A DNA stretch of 22,532 nucleotides, taken from NCBI GenBank assembly GCA_016291915.1, contig JAEEZP010000022.1:1-22532 (forward strand), given 5' to 3'. Made by a program: the position numbers and the translations under genes. How positions within the stretch are numbered: the stretch's first letter is position 1; each line of letters starts with the position of its first letter. This stretch comes from Prevotella sp. (GTDB lineage: Bacteria; Bacteroidota; Bacteroidia; Bacteroidales; Bacteroidaceae). Below, piece by piece: positions 7,526 to 15,460 of the stretch. The notes under the pieces were generated by a model that was not told the origin of the DNA, did no database searches, and worked only from the letters and a program-made list of their open reading frames with translations.

Positions 7526-7630
7526 TTACTCTGCGATTGCAAACAAATCGCCCATCCTTACCTGAGATTGCATGATGCCGCTATGGGCATTCTGTCTGAC
7601 ACCGTAAGTCGTTATCATCACCAATTGTAA
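7526..7630 (-). pseudogene. C-terminal remnant of a COG1672-like AAA ATPase
   Basis: The minus frame reads LQLVMITTYGVRQNAHSGIM, then QSQVRMGDLFAIAE and a stop. It aligns with the tail of the remnant at 21908-22096 (FITTYGVAHNLHSGIVQSEV, IMDDLFAP), the usual end of this Bacteroidetes ATPase type as I recall it. An in-frame stop at 7631-7633 ends the frame upstream. About 34 codons survive, antisense to the HU operon. Confidence 0.65.
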
Positions 7631-7655
7631 TTATTCTTGATTATGCAAACTTAGG

Positions 7656-7688
7656 TGCGGAAACGCTATATTTTGTTCAGTTTCCGCA
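7656..7688. repeat. 9-bp perfect inverted repeat
   Basis: TGCGGAAAC (7656-7664) and GTTTCCGCA (7680-7688) enclose a 15-nt loop. The arm core GCGGAAAC is also the arm of the palindrome at 21326-21346. It lies next to the ATPase remnant and after the HU gene, so it may be a terminator or an element-end motif. Confidence 0.5.
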
Positions 7689-7815
7689 TCGAAATATATC
7701 AAATATATACCAGTAGAGAAGAAGGTTCGCCATCAACGTCTGTTGCTTCAATAATCGGCCCTTTAACAATAATTTTTTGCAATGATATAGAAGTTGGCAC
7801 GGGTATGCTCATAAT

Positions 7816-8001
7816 AACCGCAACGCGGTTACCGCTCAATAGCCGTGGGTCGGCACGACCTGCGGACAAGGTGTTGTAGCAATCATCCAACCCTGGAGGG
7901 GTTGCCCATCAATATTTATGGGGGCACGCCTTCAGCGTGCATATTTATGATTAATACATTCTCCGCAGGTCGATGACCTGCGGCTACTGAGCGTTGACGC
8001 T
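7816..8001. repeat. Cluster of six short palindromes
   Basis: Six hairpins lie in 186 bp: AACCGC/GCGGTT (7816-7830), a 10-bp stem with wobble pairs (7843-7865), CAACCC/GGGTTG (7888-7904), GCACGC/GCGTGC (7924-7940), the perfect CCGCAGGTC-GAT-GACCTGCGG (7963-7983) and AGCG/CGCT (7990-8001). Such clusters resemble dispersed palindromic repeats of Bacteroidales genomes. No REP-type transposase is in the window, and no gene is supported in 7689-8036. Confidence 0.6.
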
Positions 8002-8036
8002 TTCAGCATCATATGCCAACTCCTATATTATTGCCT

Positions 8037-8120
8037 TAATTATAGATTTTGTGTTCCGTAAAGAACAAATAATATTAAAATCTGTTTTGTATGTACAACA
8101 TTTAGTAACTAATGTTTCAG
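8037..8120. repeat. Right 84-bp direct repeat framing the VapE/HU module
   Basis: It is the partner of 4377-4460, same orientation. Here the open frame of the repeat continues to a stop at 8222-8224 (ending MKKSLIEAFS), overlapping the 3' end of the next gene; I do not recognise that product. Confidence 0.75.
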
Positions 8121-8204
8121 AGATAGTTGACGCTAAAGATCCAGGCAGTTTGGAAAACACAATGACTACGAAAAGTACCCCAGTTGTATCTATGAAAAAA
8201 TCTC

Positions 8205-8666
8205 TTATTGAGGCTTTCTCCTAAGGTTGTCTATATACTCACCCACGATGCCTACAGGATCGCTGGCATTCACGGGATACCATCCGGCTGAGGAGTCTTC
8301 GCCCGAATCATATATCTGCTTACCTGCCTTATTATAACAAATCACCTGCCTGACCATGACGAAGTTATACTCCTCGTCGAACAATGCCTTCGTCTTCGTT
8401 GTCACCACTGGTGTTCGAATGCCTAATAGGCTGGCAAAATGCATCTGCCAGTCAGCCGTATGATACACGGCCTTCACCCAAACGATGTGCTCACCGTTTT
8501 TCTTCGTGGTGATATTCGTGTTGTAAGATATGGTTACGATCTCATCCTTGCTGATAGTCTTCCAAGGGTTCTTCACTGCACCCTTTTGGCTTTGTGCAGA
8601 GATCGTGGTACATATCATCATGAACATCATCAAGAATATTGTTATTTTCGCTTTCCTGTTCTTCAT
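8205..8666 (-). CDS. Secreted surface-adhesin-E-like small protein
   Basis: This 153-aa protein has a signal peptide (about 1-24, ending TTISA before Q). The mature part, NPWKTISKDEIVTISYNTNI, then KNGEHIVWVKAVY and a central YNFVMVRQVICYNKAGKQIY, ends with a GWYPVNASDPVGIV block. It follows the layout of the adhesin-E / surface-adhesin-like family: W at the start, a charged strand with VW, a change in the middle, then W..v.P.S. The family is small and secreted, and its binding partner in Bacteroidetes is unknown. It lies downstream of a hairpin that ends the WG lipoprotein transcript, so it may have its own promoter, although none is obvious. Confidence 0.55.
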   Translation of the reverse strand: MKNRKAKITIFLMMFMMICTTISAQSQKGAVKNPWKTISKDEIVTISYNTNITTKKNGEHIVWVKAVYHTADWQMHFASLLGIRTPVVTTKTKALFDEEYNFVMVRQVICYNKAGKQIYDSGEDSSAGWYPVNASDPVGIVGEYIDNLRRKPQ

Positions 8667-8727
8667 ATAGCCTTATCTATATCATTTACCCTAACAATTA
8701 CTTCTATTAACTCTGTCATAATAGTAA

Positions 8728-8760
8728 GCAGCCACACCCCCGAAAGAGGATAGTGGCTGC
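8728..8760 (-). terminator. Probable terminator after the WG lipoprotein gene
   Basis: GCAGCCAC (8728-8735) pairs perfectly with GTGGCTGC (8753-8760) with a 17-nt loop, between the stop at 8819 and the next start at 8666. The following minus-strand sequence TTACTATTA is only modestly T-rich. Confidence 0.55.
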
Positions 8761-8818
8761 CGATAACCATAAGTATTAAGGTTTCACAACCTAAAAAAGA
8801 ATGCTAAAAAAGAATGAT

Positions 8819-10651
8819 CTATTCTTCAACATCAGGAATTTCCTCAACGACTTCCTCGAAGGCTTCACCCAATGCTTTAAGTGTAGAGGCCAGTGTATCT
8901 GCAAATTCGCTGTAGTCCATATCCTGCAACTGGTCGGTAACCTTCTTTATAGGTTCACCGATACCTTCTTTCACATTGCGGTATTGTTCAATGTCGATCT
9001 GGTTCACATCCAGATAGCCATAAACCACAAACACATGTGTACCTGTGTTAGCAACGAAATAAGAAGCGTCACCTACGTTTACAATGGCCGCATTCGGGTT
9101 CTCTTTTACCACCTGTCCTAAGGTCTTCACCTTATTGATGATGGCACGTGTCAGCTGTCCGCTCTTACCCATCAGGGCAACACTTGTCGGAATATCCAAA
9201 CCAATCTGGTTCGGCTTAATGCTCTTGAAGTGATAGCCTGAATCATCGCCTTCAGCAAGGTTCTCATCGAAGGTGGATGATACCGTCATAGCGATATTCT
9301 CACGGGCAAGACCAGCAGAGATGACCGACTGCAAGGCATAATCCTCTGCATCTTTCTGAACGGTTGCTGCATCCATCTCCTCGTCTTCAGCCATGTTAGC
9401 CAGTGCTGACGTCATGGCATCAGCGGTCATATTAAGGTTCAGGTCGAGGAAGCCGTCTTTTGTCAGTTTCAGAGAACTGATGATGTTATCGAAGTCGAAA
9501 TATTCATTCTGTACGGTAGCGTCGCCCATGGCCCGGTTGCTGACTGCATACACATCCTGCTTCACCTTCAGGTCCTCACCCTGTGTATTGATGAAGATCC
9601 AGTTGTTGGCGCTCTCCTGTACAATGGCATTGGCACCCATGAACGGCAGCACGTTCATATACTCATCCTTGCCGATCTGTTTCTCGTTGATGTCCATCAG
9701 CTGATAACCAGCCTTATCCTTGTCAGCCTTGGCAAAGAACAGCGTACTGTTAGCAAATACGATATCCGCATAGCGTGGACGGATCAGCACATTGCCATCA
9801 AAGTCCATCACGCCCTGTTGATCACCGTCGGTATATATAAACTGCTTACCCTGGATAGCCTTGATACCCTTCACCTTGTCAGAGGGTTTCAGCACCCAGT
9901 CACCGTTCTGATCCACCAGGCCCACACGGCGTGAGCCGTCGCCAGCCTCATCGGTCACCACCATCACGCCACTCTGGAAGATACCGTCAGTCAGTTTAAA
10001 CTTGCTTGACTTCATCGTTCCCAGTTCCTCACCTTTTGTAGAGAGGATGGTATATGTCACCTGATCCAGGTCACCGTCTTGCAAGTACTTCTCCTGTTTC
10101 TTATGCACGGCCAGCATCTTACCCTCGTTGGCAGGATAGATCTTCAGGTAGTCAGGCTCCACCACCACGTCACCGTTCGGGTTGATACATCCATAGTACT
10201 GGTCCACCTGGAAGATTGCCACCCCGTCTTTGAAGTTCGTGCACGATGAAACCACCTTGCCGTTGACCTTATCCAAGGTAAACTTCACATTTCCATCCAC
10301 ATCGATAAACTCAATCTGCTTGTCTTTCTGTACTACAGGAGCCACATTCTCCACGAACACGCCAGCCTGCGAATACTCATCGCCAATCTGCTTGGGCTTA
10401 GCCTCGGCGGTGTAAAGCTCCCACAGTCCTTTGTTGTTCTTCACGAAGAAACGGTCGTGCATCACCACGGTAGGCATTTGCTTATACTCATCGGTCAGCA
10501 GTGCCTGTCCACTGGCATCTATCAGACCCCAGTTTGATTTCTCACTCTCTTGGAACGGCACATACTGTATGCCACCACCTTTCTCTTGGTTGCAGGATGC
10601 CAATGCCAGCACCGCAACAGCAGCTAAAAATAATTTTTTCATCTTATTCAT
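8819..10651 (-). CDS. WG-repeat lipoprotein
   Basis: This 610-aa lipoprotein has the signal MNKMKKLFLAAVAVLALASC, with the lipobox cysteine at 20. An alternative start at codon 4 fits too. The N-terminal ~360 residues contain about seven or eight WG-type beta repeats (NWGLIDASGQALLTDEYKQM, YYGCINPNGDVVVEPDY, VGLVDQNGDWVLKPS, QGVMDFDGNVLIRPRYADI, YQLMDINEKQIGKDEYMNV). The remainder is a separate domain of unknown fold, ending in a strongly acidic tail. It presumably sits in the outer membrane or at its periplasmic face. Its start overlaps the end of the TonB-C gene by 8 bp, so the two are translationally coupled. The function of WG proteins is unknown. Confidence 0.85.
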   Translation of the reverse strand: MNKMKKLFLAAVAVLALASCNQEKGGGIQYVPFQESEKSNWGLIDASGQALLTDEYKQMPTVVMHDRFFVKNNKGLWELYTAEAKPKQIGDEYSQAGVFVENVAPVVQKDKQIEFIDVDGNVKFTLDKVNGKVVSSCTNFKDGVAIFQVDQYYGCINPNGDVVVEPDYLKIYPANEGKMLAVHKKQEKYLQDGDLDQVTYTILSTKGEELGTMKSSKFKLTDGIFQSGVMVVTDEAGDGSRRVGLVDQNGDWVLKPSDKVKGIKAIQGKQFIYTDGDQQGVMDFDGNVLIRPRYADIVFANSTLFFAKADKDKAGYQLMDINEKQIGKDEYMNVLPFMGANAIVQESANNWIFINTQGEDLKVKQDVYAVSNRAMGDATVQNEYFDFDNIISSLKLTKDGFLDLNLNMTADAMTSALANMAEDEEMDAATVQKDAEDYALQSVISAGLARENIAMTVSSTFDENLAEGDDSGYHFKSIKPNQIGLDIPTSVALMGKSGQLTRAIINKVKTLGQVVKENPNAAIVNVGDASYFVANTGTHVFVVYGYLDVNQIDIEQYRNVKEGIGEPIKKVTDQLQDMDYSEFADTLASTLKALGEAFEEVVEEIPDVEE

Positions 10652-11465
10652 TATCTTGATTTATAGTTTCCTCTTTTTGTTCAGGCGCAATGAACTTCAC
10701 CGGCACGGTATATTCCACGCGCACCTTCACACCGTCCTGTGTGGCAGGAGTCCACTTCGGCATCTGCTGCAGAACACGTACGGCCTCAGCCTCCAAGGCA
10801 GGATGATGCTCGTCGAGTACCTCAAACTCGGTCGTTGATCCGTCTTTCTCCACCACGAAACTCACCTGAACGATACCTTCAGCCCGTTCTGCCAGAGCAT
10901 CCTCCGGATACTGCATGTTACTCTTGATAAACTCCATCAGCGCACTCACACCTCCGGGATAAGTCGGCATGTGCTCCGCACTCTCATAGATCTCATTGTC
11001 TTCCACGGCCGGTTTCGTCTTGATAGGCTTCGCTCTTGGTGCCATGCGGCGTTTCACGATGACCTTAGCCACCTCTTTCTTTTCAGCACCTTCCTCATCA
11101 GGCTTTGCCGTGGTGGTAGGCAGTGTCGGCAGTACACCGGGATGTGGTTTCTCCGCTGTCGTCTCCGAGTTTACAGGCTTAACTGTCGTGGGTAGCGTAG
11201 GCAGCACACCGGGGTGAGCCGTTGAAGTAGTCTTCACGGTACTGCTTGCAGGTGTCTGAGTATCGCTCTTACTGCTCTTTTTTGATGTCGGCAGCGTAGG
11301 AAGTGCACTGTCTGCCGCCTTCACTTTTTTCTTCTTCTCCTTTTTCACCGTACTCTCCGTAGGAGTCTCAGTGGTTGCCTTTTTCTTGGTGGGCAGGACG
11401 ATCTGCGCTTGCATAGCTGCTGTCCCTATCCATGCCATCAGGCATATCAGAATCCATTTTTTCAT
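10644..11465 (-). CDS. TonB C-terminal domain protein with a P/T/K-rich linker
   Basis: This 273-aa protein starts with a signal peptide or anchor (MKKWILICLMAWIGTAAMQA). A long low-complexity linker has ALPTLPTS and two HPGVLPTLPTT repeats plus lysine runs. The C-terminal TonB domain (about 160-262) includes MPTYPGGVSALMEFIKSNM, then YPEDA and AEGIVQVSFVVEKDGS, and ends with VRVEYTVPVKF. The typical energy transducer has an N-terminal transmembrane helix that binds ExbB/ExbD; here the first segment looks cleavable (MQAQ), so it may be a periplasmic partner rather than a motor-driven TonB. It overlaps the WG lipoprotein gene and probably acts with it. Confidence 0.8.
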   Translation of the reverse strand: MKKWILICLMAWIGTAAMQAQIVLPTKKKATTETPTESTVKKEKKKKVKAADSALPTLPTSKKSSKSDTQTPASSTVKTTSTAHPGVLPTLPTTVKPVNSETTAEKPHPGVLPTLPTTTAKPDEEGAEKKEVAKVIVKRRMAPRAKPIKTKPAVEDNEIYESAEHMPTYPGGVSALMEFIKSNMQYPEDALAERAEGIVQVSFVVEKDGSTTEFEVLDEHHPALEAEAVRVLQQMPKWTPATQDGVKVRVEYTVPVKFIAPEQKEETINQDNE

Positions 11466-11521
11466 GTTATATATATTAAATGTTTAGAGTCAAGAGAGTT
11501 ATACTGCCCCGTTAAGGACTT

Positions 11522-11550
11522 CCCTCCTCCTCCTTGGGGGAGGTGGAGGG
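11522..11550 (-). terminator. Probable terminator of the BspA-like gene
   Basis: A GC-rich stem (CCCTCCTCCTCC against GGAGGTGGAGGG with a short loop) begins about 5 nt after the stop codon at 11556-11558. Its inverted C-rich and G-rich arms are common behind Prevotella genes. Confidence 0.6.
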
Positions 11551-11555
11551 GGCTT

Positions 11556-14500
11556 TTATTTGATTCTCAATTTCTTTCCGTTTACGATATAAACGCCAGC
11601 AGGTAACTGCTTCAGAGTCTCGTCCAACTCACTCTGTGTGTTAGCCTTCTTCACCAATTGACCGTTCAGGTTAAATACCTTGTGGAGACCATCCTTATTA
11701 TCTGCCGACGGTATCTCATCAATACCTGTCGTCTCAGTGAACTCAATGAAGAATGCACGCTTGGCATTGTTAGCATCTGTAGTCATATAAGCCTCGAAAG
11801 GACTCACCGCACGCAGATCGCTCACGAAAGCACTACCCTCTGTGTAACCACCAGCCTCAGAGTGATAGCTGTTGTTGACGTTCAATGCATAAACACCAGA
11901 CGCTTTCTCCTGTGCACAGAAAGCAGGGATGAATGTCTTGCCGTTGCTCTTTGCTGTGGTCACAGAACTGCTAACGGGCACCTTAACATTGGTTGCCGAG
12001 AAGGTAATGTTGCCCGAAAGATTGAATGATGAATCATAATCGCTGTTGTTTGGCATACATATAATATAAGGTGTATTCGCCTGAATGCTTGTGGCACGGG
12101 TAAATCCACTGCTGCTCAGATTGCACAACCAGAATGGTTTTGCATCAGAAGTGCTGGTCCAAGCACCGAAAGGAAGGAGTTTACCCTTTGACTTATGGGT
12201 GATCTCGCCCACCGTAAATGGTAGGGCTATCGTCTCCCAACCTCTTGCCTGACCATCAAGCCCTGATGTCATCCTATAGTTGTGAGTATAGCTGATCTTT
12301 TCTGCCGTAAACTCTCTGGGGCAATAGAAGTTATTGCTGCTGCTTGCGTCAGACAGCACAATCTCTTTAGCAGTACCATTAACAATGACATTTCTTATAT
12401 TTGATGGTGCGTAACTTGCATCTTTTGTATAAAAGAGCATGTTAGCAGTATTCCCATTAACAATATAATTGGGCATAGTAAAGTCCGCATCCCAGATAAT
12501 AGCTGAAAGTTTGGGACAATCATAGAAAGCATGGTCATTTATCTCAGTCACACTATTAGTAATTGTCACAGAGGTAATAGATGTGCAGCCTTGGAATGCA
12601 TTTTCATCAATCACTTTCACACTATTAGGGATGATAACAGATTTCAAGTAGCTACAGTATCGGAATGCTCCAAATCCTACACTATCAACACCATTAGGAA
12701 TTACTAAATCTATAATCTCCGTGTTTTCATCGCTATAAAGATGATGAGCGTAATGTAAAGGAGAATCCACACAACATGACTTTGACCAATCTGCTAAATT
12801 CTTGACTATTACTTTTTTAAAATTTAAGCACCCTACGAATGTTCCTTTTTTTATTTTACCATACCAGTATTTATCAGACTCCGGTGCACCACCAAACATC
12901 TTAACGCCTCCATCAATAGTAATCATTGAAAGGTTTTTACAATCGACAAAAGCTCCTGCTTGAATCTCTGAAACATTGTACGGAATAACAACTGATACTA
13001 AGTCCTCACATCCTACAAAGGCAGTAAAACCTAAAATACTAACAGAATTGGGAATTACCGTATTCTTACATCCAGAAACCAATGTATTCGTTGATTTTTC
13101 AATAATAGCATTACAGTTGTCACGAGAATCGAAACTTTCGTTGCCACTTTCAACTAATATAGATTCTAGGCTGTTACATCCTAAAAATGGGTTACAATAA
13201 AACGTTGTATATTTACCTGATGAACCATACATTACCCAATATATGGAATTTACCGATTTTGGTATTACAATACTTTTCAAGGCTTTACAATTACCGAATG
13301 CATAGCTACCAATTTCTTTCAGATAATCAGGCAACTTTACTGATTTCAAGTTAGTACATTTATCGAATGCATATTCTCCAATACTTTCCAGACCATAAAA
13401 ATACTGAAACTCGTCAAAAGAAGTGATATCAGTGTTGTTCCTGAACACCTGCTGGACTGAAGATACAGCTGCAGCTTCAGCATAGCTTAGCTCGCCGTCA
13501 CCATTCGTATCCCAGTTCTTCACGCAAATCTCTTTCACTTTCGCATCGGCAAAGACAATTGCCTCATCTGGATTTTGCAGGTCAGATATGATGTAATTTT
13601 TCCAAACATCAGCTGATTGATAAGCCTCCTTGTATCCTTTCGGAACAAAGATTATGACATTACTCGGAAAAGTAGATGAATCTATTTTAAATGGTGTTGT
13701 AGATTCTACATTTATATATTTCAAGCCGTCAATACCATTGAATGCTCTTTGACCAATACTCGTCACGCTGTTAGGAATAATCACGGAAGTCAGACTGATA
13801 CACTGATAAAAAGCAAAATCCTCAATTTGGGTCACAGAATTAGGAATAGTAACAGATGCCAGACTGCTACAGCCTAAAAAAGCATAATACCCTATCGAAG
13901 TCACAGAATTGGGGATGGTAACAGAGGTAAGACTGCTGCAATATCTAAAAGTCTCCTCACCTATCGAAGTCACAGAATTAGAAATAGTTATGGACGTCAG
14001 ACTGCTACAGTTATAAAAAGCAGATGTTCCAATTGATGTGACTGAATTAGGAATAGTTATGGACGTCAGACTGCTACAGTCATAAAAAGTATAGTTTCCT
14101 ATCGAAGTCACAGAATTAGGGATGGTAACAGAGGTAAGACTGCTGCAACCTCTAAAAGCAGATGCTCCAATTGATGTGACTGAATTAGGAATAGTTATGG
14201 ACGTCAGACTGTTACAGTCATAAAAAGTCCCCTCACCTATCGAAGTCACAGAATTAGGGATGGTAACAGAGGTAAGACTGCTGCAACCTCTAAAAGCAGA
14301 TGCTCCAATTGATGTGACTGAATTAGGAATAGTAACAGATGCCAGACTGCTACAGCCTAAAAAAGCATAATACCCTATCGAAGTCACAGAATTAGGAATA
14401 GTTATGGACGTCAGACTGCTACAGTTATAAAAAGCAGATGTTTTTATTGAAGTCAGTCCTGTAAAATACTGTAACTCATCAAAGGTCTTTATACTTGAAT

Positions 14501-14687
14501 TATTTGAAAAAAGAGTACCCAAATTCTTTACCGCCGCAGCTTCTGTTTTACTGAGTTCCCCGTCTCCATTCGTGTCCCAGTTCTTCACACATATTGCCTT
14601 CACTTCTTCATCGGCAAAGGTGATGTTATCACACCACGCCAAGAGTGGCATGGCTAACAAAATATGAATTATAAATATTTTTTTCAT
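11556..14687 (-). CDS. BspA-like leucine-rich repeat surface protein with EF-hand loops and a type IX-like tail
   Basis: This 1043-aa protein has a signal peptide (about 1-20). An EF-hand loop DTNGDGELSKTE lies at 38-49 and a second, DTNGDGELSYAE, at 393-404, each after ICVKNW. The first LRR_5/BspA block (89-318) is ten 23-residue units of the form CSSLTSxTIPNSVTSIG. A second, more varied block runs from about 420 to 720. The last part, about 985-1043, looks like a type IX secretion sorting domain (VFNLNGQLVKKA, LPAGVYIVNGKKLRIK). BspA-type proteins attach to host proteins or other bacteria; the substrate is not predictable. The duplicated EF-hand/LRR start suggests the gene grew by duplication. 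A GC-rich hairpin closes it. Confidence 0.88.
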   Translation of the reverse strand: MKKIFIIHILLAMPLLAWCDNITFADEEVKAICVKNWDTNGDGELSKTEAAAVKNLGTLFSNNSSIKTFDELQYFTGLTSIKTSAFYNCSSLTSITIPNSVTSIGYYAFLGCSSLASVTIPNSVTSIGASAFRGCSSLTSVTIPNSVTSIGEGTFYDCNSLTSITIPNSVTSIGASAFRGCSSLTSVTIPNSVTSIGNYTFYDCSSLTSITIPNSVTSIGTSAFYNCSSLTSITISNSVTSIGEETFRYCSSLTSVTIPNSVTSIGYYAFLGCSSLASVTIPNSVTQIEDFAFYQCISLTSVIIPNSVTSIGQRAFNGIDGLKYINVESTTPFKIDSSTFPSNVIIFVPKGYKEAYQSADVWKNYIISDLQNPDEAIVFADAKVKEICVKNWDTNGDGELSYAEAAAVSSVQQVFRNNTDITSFDEFQYFYGLESIGEYAFDKCTNLKSVKLPDYLKEIGSYAFGNCKALKSIVIPKSVNSIYWVMYGSSGKYTTFYCNPFLGCNSLESILVESGNESFDSRDNCNAIIEKSTNTLVSGCKNTVIPNSVSILGFTAFVGCEDLVSVVIPYNVSEIQAGAFVDCKNLSMITIDGGVKMFGGAPESDKYWYGKIKKGTFVGCLNFKKVIVKNLADWSKSCCVDSPLHYAHHLYSDENTEIIDLVIPNGVDSVGFGAFRYCSYLKSVIIPNSVKVIDENAFQGCTSITSVTITNSVTEINDHAFYDCPKLSAIIWDADFTMPNYIVNGNTANMLFYTKDASYAPSNIRNVIVNGTAKEIVLSDASSSNNFYCPREFTAEKISYTHNYRMTSGLDGQARGWETIALPFTVGEITHKSKGKLLPFGAWTSTSDAKPFWLCNLSSSGFTRATSIQANTPYIICMPNNSDYDSSFNLSGNITFSATNVKVPVSSSVTTAKSNGKTFIPAFCAQEKASGVYALNVNNSYHSEAGGYTEGSAFVSDLRAVSPFEAYMTTDANNAKRAFFIEFTETTGIDEIPSADNKDGLHKVFNLNGQLVKKANTQSELDETLKQLPAGVYIVNGKKLRIK
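13734..14423 (-). repeat. Ten tandem 69-bp LRR units
   Basis: Ten 69-bp units encode the first LRR block. Stretches of about 99 bp recur identically 138 bp apart (14099 and 14237), and a 66-bp stretch recurs 483 bp apart, i.e. seven units. This indicates recent duplication or homogenisation within the gene. Confidence 0.85.
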
Positions 14688-14726
14688 AATACTTTTTAAA
14701 CTTATTATTTCAATGTAAAGTGTAAT

Positions 14727-15431
14727 CTAAGAAAAAAGGGTCTTCCACCTGCGCTTTGTTTTAGTAGTGCCTTTAATAGGGTTTACCTGTATCGGCTCCT
14801 GTATTTGACCAGTTACAGGATTATACTTTTGGATAGCTTGAGAAAAGCAACATAAGATGTCTTCAATCTCAAGACTTGAAAGTGAAGGAAAGAATGAAGA
14901 GAAACAATTGGTCGGCTTTCTGTATCCAACTCTTCTAGAGAGTAAAGCTCTTGCAGCCTTGTTAACTTTATTAGTACATGTATGAAGATAAACATAAGAC
15001 TGAGGGAAGATTTGGTTTTTATATAGGTACCCAATATGCTTTGCAGTGTCATAAAGGGTAACGAGACCTATACCGTTTATAGAACCAATTAATTTTTTAA
15101 TAGCTTCATACAACTCTTCAAAATCATTGAATTGTTCGCACAAAGACAACGATGCATCGAAGAGTGAACTACATTTTCCATCTTTATTAACGAATTGACC
15201 ATTCAACAAGTTGTTAACAGCTTCTATTACTGAACTTTTCTTAACACACCACTGATGTTCATTAGTATATAAGCCCCGGACACATTTTTCCAGGACACGT
15301 TTAATATGTAATATCCGATCACCTAGAGGAATTGTTATGGCTTTCTTATAATCTGAAAGAATCTCGTTCATTTCGTTGCACATATCTGGACAACTACTCT
15401 TATATTGTGAAATGATGTCGTTTATTGTCAT
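14727..15431 (-). CDS. Unknown cytosolic protein with a helix-hairpin-helix-like motif
   Basis: This 234-aa protein has no signal peptide or membrane segment. A HhH-like stretch IKKLIGSINGIGLVTLYDTA (about 111-130) is followed by YVYLHTCTNKVNKAARALL and a FPSLSSLEIEDILCCF segment. I recall uncharacterised proteins with the same order (GIG..T.YD.A.RIG, YLHAGT..GAKAL, EIED.LC); no activity is known, so DNA binding is only a guess. It is AT-rich and ends in a basic stretch (KGTTKTKRRWK). It follows the membrane-protein gene by 29 bp and probably shares its transcript. Confidence 0.6.
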   Translation of the reverse strand: MTINDIISQYKSSCPDMCNEMNEILSDYKKAITIPLGDRILHIKRVLEKCVRGLYTNEHQWCVKKSSVIEAVNNLLNGQFVNKDGKCSSLFDASLSLCEQFNDFEELYEAIKKLIGSINGIGLVTLYDTAKHIGYLYKNQIFPQSYVYLHTCTNKVNKAARALLSRRVGYRKPTNCFSSFFPSLSSLEIEDILCCFSQAIQKYNPVTGQIQEPIQVNPIKGTTKTKRRWKTLFS

Positions 15432-15460
15432 AACAAAATATTATTATTTTTGATTATTAC

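Noticed and set aside
7428..7565. 45-codon ORF whose ATG overlaps the HU stop (TAATG)
   Set aside because: It is partly antisense to the ATPase tail at 7526-7630, has a low-complexity S/P-rich product, and nothing like the smalltalk peptide or amidase expected after HU genes.
7699..7890. 63-codon minus-strand ORF between HU and the palindromes
   Set aside because: It is short, lies over palindromes and has no recognisable features or signals.
7994..8224. 76-codon ORF across the right direct repeat
   Set aside because: The first third lies in the palindrome cluster, and the end overlaps the adhesin-E-like gene on the other strand. Only the repeat part is shared with the left copy, so it is at most a gene fragment.
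13734..14423. Possible CRISPR array (regular ~69-bp periodicity)
   Set aside because: The units encode in-frame LRR repeats without unique spacers, so they are coding repeats.
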